7,945 bases of DNA from Chloroflexota bacterium (lineage in GTDB: Bacteria; Chloroflexota; Limnocylindria; P2-11E): assembly GCA_005883775.1 (NCBI GenBank), contig VBEU01000071.1, forward strand, positions 1 through 7,945, written 5' to 3'. The first letter of the stretch is position 1; each line of letters begins with the position of its first letter. The position numbers and the translations under genes are program-made. Positions 1 through 5,522 of this stretch are shown here, piece by piece. Under the pieces are notes generated by a model. That model had not been told where the DNA came from. It did no database searches and worked only from the letters and a program-made list of their open reading frames with translations.

Positions 1-393
1 TTCCAGCTGCCGTGGCTGCTCGAGTGGGCGCTCTCCCGGAGCGGCGCGAGGGCGCTCAAAGACTCGCTTCGGCGATCGGGGAAGCCCGGTACCTTCAGCG
101 ACGCCGACCTCGACGAGTACGCCCGGGCCTTCAGTGCGGCGGGCGCCGCGACCGGCGCACTGAACTACTACCGCGCGGCTCTGCGCTCGCGGCTGCCGCC
201 CACGAAGATCAAGGCGCCGACGATGCTCATCTGGGCCGAGGACGACTTCGCACTCGGGATAGAGCTCACCCGCGGGATGGATGACCTCTTCGAGATCACA
301 CCACGCATCGAGTACCTACCCGATACGAGTCACTGGGTGATGGAGGAGCGGCCCGAGGTCGTGAACCGGCTGCTGCTGGAGTTCCTCGTCTAG
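1..393 (+). CDS. alpha/beta hydrolase, epoxide-hydrolase type (3' part only)
   Basis: The frame is open from the first base of the window to a TAG at 391-393, giving 130 residues; the start, nucleophile and oxyanion region lie outside. The visible part matches the cap domain and C-terminal half of alpha/beta hydrolases of the epoxide hydrolase / haloalkane dehalogenase group. It shows a cap segment with GALNYYRAAL (residues 53-62), the strand and acid turn MLIWAEDDFALG (75-86; D82 is the probable catalytic acid), and DTSHWVMEERPE (108-119; H111 is the probable catalytic histidine). The protein is expected to be a soluble cytosolic hydrolase opening epoxides or cleaving related small substrates. 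The substrate cannot be told without the nucleophile region. Its stop shares the palindrome CTAG with the convergent hisA stop. The family assignment is firm; the choice between epoxide hydrolase and dehalogenase is open. Confidence 0.88.
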   Translation, partial: FQLPWLLEWALSRSGARALKDSLRRSGKPGTFSDADLDEYARAFSAAGAATGALNYYRAALRSRLPPTKIKAPTMLIWAEDDFALGIELTRGMDDLFEITPRIEYLPDTSHWVMEERPEVVNRLLLEFLV

Positions 394-1031
394 CGCGCCG
401 TGCCGTCGCGCGCGACGCGCAGCGCGTCCTTCAACGTGAAGCGGCCGAGATAGAGCGCGCGGCCGACGATCACGCCGCGCAGCCCGCGATGACGGAGCTT
501 CGCGAGCGCGGCGATGTCCTCGAGAGAGCCCACGCCACCGGAATAGATGATGTCGCCGCCGAACGCGCGCGCGACCGCCTCCGTCGACGCGAGGTCAAGG
601 CCCTGGAGCGTTCCGTCGATGGAGACATTCGTGTAGATGACCGTGGGAACGCCGGTCAGGGCGAGGCGCTGCATGAGATCGACCGCGCGGACTTTCGTCG
701 TCTCGGTCCAGCCGTCCGTGGTGACCATGCCGCTGCGCGCGTCAACTGAGACGGCGAGGCCGTCGGCGTGCCGGTCCACGAGGCGGCCGATCAGCTCGGG
801 ATCATCGACGGTGAATCGATTGGCGATCGCGCGAATGTGATCGAGATTCTTGGGCGTTCCGGTGCGCGATCCGTCGAGGTCGATGACGTGGAGCCATTCC
901 GCTCCTTCGGCGACGAGCTTGCGCGCGGCTTCGAGCGGAGACGCCGCGACCTGCTCGACCGTGGCGAAGTCGCCGCGCGTCATCCGGACGGCGCGGCCCT
1001 CGTAGATGTCGATGGCGGGATAAACGATCAC
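390..1031 (-). CDS. hisA: HisA-like ProFAR isomerase with an internal in-frame deletion
   Basis: HisA (EC 5.3.1.16) isomerises the aminoaldose ProFAR to the aminoketose PRFAR in histidine synthesis, using a TIM barrel with two catalytic aspartates. A GTG start at 1031 gives 213 residues beginning VIVYPAIDIYEG, which puts the first catalytic aspartate at D8 as in the family. An upstream in-frame start at 1166 would add 45 unrelated residues across the hairpin and the preceding gene, so I reject it. Other landmarks are LHVIDLDGSRTG (47-58), VSVDARSGMVTTDGW (94-108, second catalytic D97), YTNVSIDGTLQG (133-144), SGGVGSLEDI (164-173) and VIVGRALYLGRFTL (187-200). HisA is normally about 240-245 residues. 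Here NRF (71-73) joins directly to TVDDPELI (74-81), so the block with strand 3, the GGGIR phosphate-binding motif and strand 4 is absent. No good Shine-Dalgarno sequence precedes the GTG. The family identity is clear, but isomerase activity is doubtful. Confidence 0.88.
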   Translation of the reverse strand: MIVYPAIDIYEGRAVRMTRGDFATVEQVAASPLEAARKLVAEGAEWLHVIDLDGSRTGTPKNLDHIRAIANRFTVDDPELIGRLVDRHADGLAVSVDARSGMVTTDGWTETTKVRAVDLMQRLALTGVPTVIYTNVSIDGTLQGLDLASTEAVARAFGGDIIYSGGVGSLEDIAALAKLRHRGLRGVIVGRALYLGRFTLKDALRVARDGTAR

Positions 1032-1051
1032 GTTGGGGCTGAATGGTAGGA

Positions 1052-1078
1052 GGCCGCCGGCGAGTATCGCCGGCGGCC
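1052..1078 (-). terminator. GC-rich hairpin between the propeller gene and hisA
   Basis: A perfect 11-bp inverted repeat (1052-1062 with 1068-1078) encloses the 5-base loop AGTAT. It lies 20 bp past the propeller gene stop at 1099 and 20 bp before the hisA GTG. Neither strand has a clear U-tract after the stem; the minus strand continues with a short pyrimidine-rich run (TCCTACC). It is most likely a transcription terminator or a 3'-end stabilising hairpin for the propeller transcript. It could also reduce read-through into hisA. Confidence 0.6.
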
Positions 1079-1098
1079 CCCGATGTATGCCTTGCGCG

Positions 1099-2172
1099 TT
1101 AGCGTGCGGCCAGGCCCGAAGCTCCCGCCGGGATCGTGACACCGGGGAGGCGAACGAGACTGCCATCCGCGCCTACACGGAACGCACTGATCGTGTGCGT
1201 GCCGCCGTCATTGGCGTAGAGGTACCTGCTGTTCTCAGTGAGCGCGAGGTCCGTCGTGTGGGCCGCGGTCGAGTGCGCGGCTTGCGCGAAGACGAGCGCG
1301 AGCATCCCGTCCTCGTCGATCGAGAAGGTCGAGATCGAGTCGCTTCCCGCATTTGCGGTGAAGGCGTAGCGGCCGTCCTTGGTCACCGCGACCCAGCACG
1401 CGGCCGCCTGGGTGGTCGGTACGGACCGACTGATCGCGGTCAGCGCGCCGTCCTTCGAGAGCCCGTACGACGATGCCGCCGAGAGCGGCGCGGCGCCGGC
1501 CGCCTCGGAGACCACGAGGTCGCCGCGGTGACCGAATGCGAAGCCGAAGGGGGTCGCACCGGATGAGGCGTAGCGTGTCGCGGCCCCGGCCACGCCGTCT
1601 TTGTCGACGACGAACACGTCGAGCGAGCTGGTGCTCTTCTCGGTCACGACCAGCGCGCTGCCCGAGGGCGCGAACTGGATCTGCGCGGCCCCCGTGCCGG
1701 TGAAGGATTGGGCCGAGCCCGCGATCGTGCTCAATTTTCCGTCATCCGAACGGAAGCCTGCGATGTTGCTGCTCGTCGCGTTCACCACATAGACGAGATC
1801 GTGGCTGGTGGTGACGCTGACGGGCTGGATGCCCCCGGATGCGACGCGGTCGCTCCAAGTGAGGCCGCTCTTGGTGATCCGGAAGACGGCGATGTCGCTG
1901 CTTCCCGCATCGACGGCGTAAAGCCAGCGGCCGTCTTCGCTGATCGTGACCGCGCCCTGTGAGCCGAGGCTTCCACCGCTGCCGCCCGTCGGGAACGTGC
2001 CCGACCAGGTGAGCTCGCCGGATGCGGCCCGGTCGTAGACGATGACCGCGTTGGCCGCGGTGTTCGTGAGCGTGTAGACGGCGCCCGTGCCGCCTTCCGC
2101 CGCGGCGGCCACCGAGGCCGGACCGAGCAGAAGCGCGACGAACGCAACGAGCGTGAGGATGACGCGTGACAT
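1099..2172 (-). CDS. exported seven-bladed beta-propeller protein, lactonase (Pgl/YncE-like) type
   Basis: The start is ATG at 2172, preceded by GGGAGG six bases upstream; a longer frame to 2259 would place 29 residues before the signal peptide and run into the operator. The 357-residue product begins with a signal peptide: MSR, a hydrophobic stretch ILTLVAFVALLLG, then a cleavage zone near AAAAEGG (22-28). The mature part contains seven propeller-like repeats, each combining a strand such as RWLYAVDAGSSDIAVFRI (82-99) or RYAFTANAGSDSISTFSI (268-285) with an acidic turn (SEDG, TKDG, DEDG, GADG). The pattern resembles the lactonase family PF10282 (6-phosphogluconolactonase YbhE) and YncE-type propellers. 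Exported members are mostly of unknown function, and a cytosolic 6-phosphogluconolactonase role is unlikely given the signal peptide. It is transcribed divergently from the response regulator, with a shared operator-like repeat, so it may be a target of that regulator. Confidence 0.85.
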   Translation of the reverse strand: MSRVILTLVAFVALLLGPASVAAAAEGGTGAVYTLTNTAANAVIVYDRAASGELTWSGTFPTGGSGGSLGSQGAVTISEDGRWLYAVDAGSSDIAVFRITKSGLTWSDRVASGGIQPVSVTTSHDLVYVVNATSSNIAGFRSDDGKLSTIAGSAQSFTGTGAAQIQFAPSGSALVVTEKSTSSLDVFVVDKDGVAGAATRYASSGATPFGFAFGHRGDLVVSEAAGAAPLSAASSYGLSKDGALTAISRSVPTTQAAACWVAVTKDGRYAFTANAGSDSISTFSIDEDGMLALVFAQAAHSTAAHTTDLALTENSRYLYANDGGTHTISAFRVGADGSLVRLPGVTIPAGASGLAAR

Positions 2173-2292
2173 GGATTCCTCCCAGGTTCGAGTTCCTGCG
2201 GTGCAGGTCCGGACGATCGTGGCGACGGCCCATGACATCTCGATGACACAACGTGTCATGGAGTTGTCATCGAAGGCTGTCAGCGTGCGAAC
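2173..2292. promoter_or_regulatory. divergent intergenic promoter region
   Basis: These 120 bp separate the exported propeller gene (minus) from the response regulator gene (plus) and must hold both promoters. The minus-strand gene has a good GGGAGG ribosome binding site at its edge. The plus-strand gene has none: the only purine-rich run, GAAGG at 2272-2276, is 16 bases from the ATG. Neither side shows convincing -35 and -10 hexamers, as expected for promoters that depend on an activator. The main structured element is the four-copy repeat at 2232-2270. Confidence 0.6.
2232..2270. promoter_or_regulatory. four-copy TGTCAT operator, two back-to-back Pho-box-like elements
   Basis: ATGACA occurs at 2232-2237 and 2243-2248, and its reverse complement TGTCAT at 2254-2259 and 2265-2270. 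All four starts are exactly 11 bp apart, and the array is symmetric about 2251. Read on the plus strand, 2253-2270 is GTGTCAT-GGAG-TTGTCAT; read on the minus strand, 2249-2232 is GTGTCAT-CGAG-ATGTCAT. The E. coli Pho box is two CTGTCAT heptamers separated by 4 bp, so each half here fits the spacing and six of seven bases per heptamer. OmpR/PhoB-family regulators bind head-to-tail on 11-bp direct repeats. The likely ligand is the adjacent response regulator, acting on both promoters. The plus-strand box ends 22 bp before the regulator ATG. Confidence 0.72.
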
Positions 2293-3009
2293 ATGCGAGA
2301 CGTGCCGACCCCAGCCGACGGCGCGCCGATCCTGGTGGTGGACGACGATCCGAAGATCCTTCAGCTCGTCCGCATGTATCTCGAACGAGAGGGCTTTTCG
2401 GTGATCACGGCGGCGGATGGAATGGCGGCGGTCGCAGCGATACGCGAGCGCGCGCCTCGCCTCATGGTGCTCGATCTCATGCTCCCGACGCTCGACGGCT
2501 TCGCGGTGCTTCGCGCGGCGCGCGCCGATTCTGATCTGCCCGTGCTGATGCTCTCGGCGCGCGGGAGCACCGCGGACCGCGTCTCGGGCATCGCAAGCGG
2601 CGCCGACGACTACCTACCCAAACCGTTCTCACCCGCAGAGCTCGTCGTTCGGGTCAAGGCGCTCCTGCGGCGAAGCGTGACGAGGGACACCGCGAGCGCG
2701 GCTCTGCTCGAGCTTGGCGATATCGTGATCGATCGCGATCGTCACGAGGTGCGTCGAGGCCCCGACCGCGTCGATCTGAGCGAGTCAGAGCTGAACCTGC
2801 TCGTCGCCCTGGTGAAAGCCTCCGGCCGGATCGTCACGCGCGAGGCGCTTCTCGACTCGTTGTACGGCAAGGGCGAGTCAGAGGTGCTCGACCGGACCAT
2901 CGACGTCTACATCCGCAGGCTCCGCGACAAGCTCGGCGACGATCCGGAGAGTCCCCGCTACATCGCGACCGTGCGTGGGGCCGGCTACCGCGCTCTTCTC
3001 GGCCGATGA
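2293..3009 (+). CDS. OmpR/PhoB-family response regulator
   Basis: This 238-residue DNA-binding response regulator has a receiver domain at about 12-125 and a winged-helix output domain at about 138-236. The receiver keeps the acidic pocket (D17-D19), the phospho-acceptor D61 in LMVLDLMLP, the switch serine S88 and the conserved K110 in LPKPF. The output domain ends with the typical pattern RTIDVYIRRLRDKLGDDP, then YIATVRGAGYR. It should be phosphorylated by the kinase whose ATG overlaps its stop (ATGA, 3006-3009), then dimerise and bind direct repeats. The ATG at 2293 lacks a Shine-Dalgarno sequence and lies close to the operator, so the message may be leaderless or nearly so. The operator resembles a Pho box, so a PhoB/PhoP-like role is possible; the protein sequence alone does not prove phosphate control. 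Confidence 0.95.
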   Translation: MRDVPTPADGAPILVVDDDPKILQLVRMYLEREGFSVITAADGMAAVAAIRERAPRLMVLDLMLPTLDGFAVLRAARADSDLPVLMLSARGSTADRVSGIASGADDYLPKPFSPAELVVRVKALLRRSVTRDTASAALLELGDIVIDRDRHEVRRGPDRVDLSESELNLLVALVKASGRIVTREALLDSLYGKGESEVLDRTIDVYIRRLRDKLGDDPESPRYIATVRGAGYRALLGR

Positions 3010-4073
3010 AGGGCCTCGCCGGGCAGATCGCCCTCGCGGCGATCGCGGTCGCCGTTGTGGTCGCCCTCGTTCTCGCGATCGGCACCCTCGCGTTCTCGAG
3101 CGCGTCGTTCGCGCAGCTCATGGTCGATAACGGAGAGACCCTCGCCGCGGCCCAGGCCATGTTCGAGGAGAGCGTCGCGCGCTTCTTCGTCGCCGCACTC
3201 GGCGTCGCCGCGCTGGCCGGCGTCGCGCTCGCGATCTTCGTCGGGCGACGCGTCGCGTCTCCGCTACGGGAGGTCAGCGACGCCGCGAAGCTGATCGCGC
3301 AAGGCGACCATGCCGTGCGCGTGCGAGCGCGCGGACCCGAGGAGATCCGCTCCCTCGCCTCTTCGTTCAACCGCATGGCCGGCGAGATCGAGGAACAGGA
3401 GCGGATGCGGCGCGAGTTCGTCTCCAATGCCGCGCACGAGCTGCGCACTCCGCTCACCAACCTGCAGGGCTACCTGGAGGCGCTTCGCGACGGGGTCATG
3501 ACCGCGGACCGTGGAACTTTCGAGTCGTTGCACGAGGAGGTCGACCGCATGGTGCGTCTCTCGCGGTCGCTCGACGCGCTCGCTGAAGGAGATGTCGCCG
3601 GCCGGGCGGCGGGCGAGCTCCGCGAGATCGATCTTCGCGGCGCGATCGTCGCAGCCGTAGAGCTCTATGCCGCAGCACTGGAGCGGCGACGACTTCGGAT
3701 CGAGCTCGACCTTCCCGCGGTCGTTGCCGCGCGCGCCGACCCCGATCACCTCGCGCAGGTGCTCGCGAATCTGCTCCAGAACGCGGTGCGCTACACGCCC
3801 GATGGCGGACGGATCGGCGTGAGCGCGCGGCGGCGCGACGCGGATGTCCTCGTGACCGTCTTCAACTCCGGGCCGGGCATCCCCGCCGAGGACCTACCGC
3901 ACGTGTTCGAGCGCTTCTATCGCGTCGAAAAGTCGCGCGACCGTGCGAGCGGCGGTGCCGGGATCGGTCTGGCGATCGTGAAGACGCTCGTCGAGCTCGG
4001 CGGAGGACACGTCGGCGCCGAGTCGGCGCCCGACGCGACTCGCTTCTGGTTCAGCCTTCCTGCCGTGGCGTGA
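3006..4073 (+). CDS. sensor histidine kinase with HAMP domain
   Basis: This 355-residue inner-membrane kinase is the partner of the preceding regulator and is translationally coupled to it by ATGA. It has TM1 at about 8-30, a very short outer loop of about 28 residues (31-58), TM2 at about 59-79, HAMP at about 80-132, a HisKA domain with phospho-acceptor H144 in NAAHELRTPL, and a HATPase domain. The ATPase shows the N box (N255 and N259 in LANLLQNAVRYTP), a G1 box reading NSGPGIP (287-293), the F box FERFYR (301-306) and the G2 box GGAGIGLAIVK (316-326). The usual aspartate of the G1 motif (DxGxG) is asparagine here, a variant known among CusS-like kinases. The small outer loop suggests sensing within the membrane or through a partner protein. 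The gene end overlaps the convergent membrane-protein gene by 23 bp. Confidence 0.95.
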   Translation: MKGLAGQIALAAIAVAVVVALVLAIGTLAFSSASFAQLMVDNGETLAAAQAMFEESVARFFVAALGVAALAGVALAIFVGRRVASPLREVSDAAKLIAQGDHAVRVRARGPEEIRSLASSFNRMAGEIEEQERMRREFVSNAAHELRTPLTNLQGYLEALRDGVMTADRGTFESLHEEVDRMVRLSRSLDALAEGDVAGRAAGELREIDLRGAIVAAVELYAAALERRRLRIELDLPAVVAARADPDHLAQVLANLLQNAVRYTPDGGRIGVSARRRDADVLVTVFNSGPGIPAEDLPHVFERFYRVEKSRDRASGGAGIGLAIVKTLVELGGGHVGAESAPDATRFWFSLPAVA

Positions 4074-4515
4074 GCGCGGCGGCACTCGCGAGATTGCGCT
4101 GCCCGAGCGAGGCGAGCCAGCCTCCGCTGTATCCGGCGAGCGGGGACACGAGGACACCCAGCGCGAAGAGCCAGAGCGGGTACGTCAACAGCGTCGGGAG
4201 CGAGATGACATCTATGCCCAGGCACGCGGCCGACGAAAGGGTGCCGTGGAGGAGCGGCGCTCGTCCCGCCATTCGTGCGGCGACGTAGCCCGCGAGGACC
4301 GAAAAGAACGTGCCTCCGGCGAGCGACGTGCCAAACATGGCCGGGTCGTTCAGGACGATCTTCGTGAAGTCAGGGCTACCGAGCTGCGCGAGGGTCAGCC
4401 GGCCCATCGCGACGAGGGTCCCGAAGTACACGATCGAGAACAGGTTCGAGCCGCCGATGTCCACGACCCACGAAACGATGAGCGCGACCCACCTGATCTG
4501 ACGAAGGGCATTCAC
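4051..4515 (-). CDS. small four-helix integral membrane protein of unknown function
   Basis: This 154-residue protein starts at GTG 4515, supported by GGGGAG seven bases upstream; the ATG at 4520 is in another frame and stops after two codons. Hydrophobic segments lie at about 9-37, 60-82, 88-110 and 112-135. Short features include LAGYVAARMAGRAPLLHG (74-91), where a glycine-rich helix end and an arginine pair precede a Pro-Leu-Leu-His-Gly turn, and SPLAGYSGGWLA (124-135) in the last helix. I do not recognise a named family; the GGxxAGYxAAR...HG layout recalls small bacterial membrane proteins such as the TIGR04086 group, but this is only a resemblance. It lies 38 bp downstream of the exonuclease gene on the same strand and may be cotranscribed with it. 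Its last 23 bp overlap the end of the histidine kinase gene on the opposite strand, which argues that both stops are real. Confidence 0.72.
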   Translation of the reverse strand: MNALRQIRWVALIVSWVVDIGGSNLFSIVYFGTLVAMGRLTLAQLGSPDFTKIVLNDPAMFGTSLAGGTFFSVLAGYVAARMAGRAPLLHGTLSSAACLGIDVISLPTLLTYPLWLFALGVLVSPLAGYSGGWLASLGQRNLASAAALTPRQEG

Positions 4516-4553
4516 GACATCACTCCCCGCGCACTAGCGGCGCGGTCGTGAGC

Positions 4554-5522
4554 CTATGCGGCGAGCGCCTCCATGAGTCGCTTCGTGGCGGCCTTGAGAC
4601 CGTATCGCTCGGCGAGGGCTTCGACCTTCTGCGGATGTGAGGGCATCCGCGGCACGGTCCCGTCGCCGCCGGTTACAGGAGCGTCTCGGGCCATCCACAC
4701 GACCTTTCGCGCGGCGACGAGATAGTCGGCGTCGGCGCGCAGCTTCGCGCGGATCGTCGCCGAGATGTCGGGCGCGGCGAGGATCGCGTCGAGCGACCCG
4801 TACTTCGTGACGAGGTGGCTCGCGGTCTTCTCGCCGATGCCGTGCACGCCCGGCAGACCATCCGATGGATCGCCACGCAAGACGGCGTAGTCGAAATACC
4901 GATCGCCCGGGACCCCGTACTTGTTTCGGATGTAGGCCTCGTCGACATGGCCGAGCTCGCTCACGCCGCGGAGCGTATAGAGCACGCGCACGTTCGGATC
5001 CTTCACCAGCGCGAAGAGGTCGCGATCGCCGGTCACGATCTCGATCGGGCCGGTCGTGCGCTCGGCGATCGTCGCAATCACGTCCTCGGCCTCATAGCCA
5101 TCCGCCGCGGCCACGGAGATGCCGAACGCGTCGAGCAGCTCGATGATGATCTTCATCTGGGGGTCGACCGGATCGGGCGGGTCATCCGGTCCCGCAACGC
5201 GGTGCGACTTGTACGAGGGCATCGCGTCGACGCGAAACTGCGGGCGCCAGTCGGCATCGAGCGCGACGAAGAGCTTTGACGGCCGGCGATCCGGCACAAG
5301 ACGCGAGATGAAGTTCAGGAAACCCAGCGCCGCGTTCACGTTCGTGCCGTCCGGGGCCTTCCACTCGGGGACGGCGTGGTACGCGCGATAGGCCAAGCTG
5401 GCCGCGTCGACGAGGAGCGTCGCGCCGGCTATCGGCGTGCGGCGGGAGCGGCGAAGACGGTGTCGAGCGCGGCGATGAAGCGGTCGTTCTCCGCCGGCGT
5501 TCCGATAGAGGCCCGTAGGCAC
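4554..5522 (-). CDS. stand-alone 5'-3' exonuclease (PolI N-terminal / FEN type)
   Basis: This is a structure-specific 5' nuclease like the N-terminal domain of DNA polymerase I, without the polymerase part. Such proteins remove flaps and RNA primers and act in repair. Numbered from GTG 5522 (322 residues), the metal-binding acids are D39 in LLVDAAS, D89 in VALDADWRPQFR, E144/E146/D147 in YEAEDVIA, D166 and D168 in VTGDRDLF, and D218 and D221 in LRGDPSDGLPG. A helix-hairpin-helix GVHGIGEKTA follows at 225-234. The usual EADD is EAED and the usual SDN is SDG, both mild changes. The start is uncertain. The conserved domain begins only about four codons after the hisC stop at 5429, and the 30 Arg-rich residues before it are an out-of-frame reading of hisC. 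No ATG, GTG or TTG lies between 5522 and the first catalytic aspartate; an ATA at 5432 overlaps the hisC TAG. Confidence 0.92.
   Translation of the reverse strand: MPTGLYRNAGGERPLHRRARHRLRRSRRTPIAGATLLVDAASLAYRAYHAVPEWKAPDGTNVNAALGFLNFISRLVPDRRPSKLFVALDADWRPQFRVDAMPSYKSHRVAGPDDPPDPVDPQMKIIIELLDAFGISVAAADGYEAEDVIATIAERTTGPIEIVTGDRDLFALVKDPNVRVLYTLRGVSELGHVDEAYIRNKYGVPGDRYFDYAVLRGDPSDGLPGVHGIGEKTASHLVTKYGSLDAILAAPDISATIRAKLRADADYLVAARKVVWMARDAPVTGGDGTVPRMPSHPQKVEALAERYGLKAATKRLMEALAA

Noticed and set aside
1032..1166. N-terminal extension of hisA to 1166
   Set aside because: It would add 45 residues with no family similarity, run through the 11-bp hairpin and overlap the end of the propeller gene. 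The GTG at 1031 gives the family-standard start with the first aspartate at D8.
1099..2172. Phytase or PhoX-type phosphatase identity for the propeller protein, suggested by the Pho-box-like operator
   Set aside because: I see no phytase or PhoX metal-site motifs; the repeats fit lactonase/YncE propellers better.
2195..2207. Small inverted repeat CCTGC-GGT-GCAGG in the propeller leader
   Set aside because: A 5-bp stem is expected by chance in GC-rich DNA, and nothing suggests a riboswitch.
2173..2259. 29-residue extension of the propeller protein upstream of 2172
   Set aside because: It places sequence before a clear signal peptide and runs through the operator, while ATG 2172 has an excellent GGGAGG ribosome binding site.
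2278..2283. Fifth operator copy (TGTCAG)
   Set aside because: It starts 13 bp after the last hexamer instead of 11 and has one mismatch, so it is out of phase with the array.
4815..5279. Long plus-strand frames opposite the exonuclease, and likewise opposite hisC (5585-6532) and hisA
   Set aside because: They are antisense shadows typical of GC-rich genes: Arg/Asp-rich products without domains, lying opposite genes with full family motifs.
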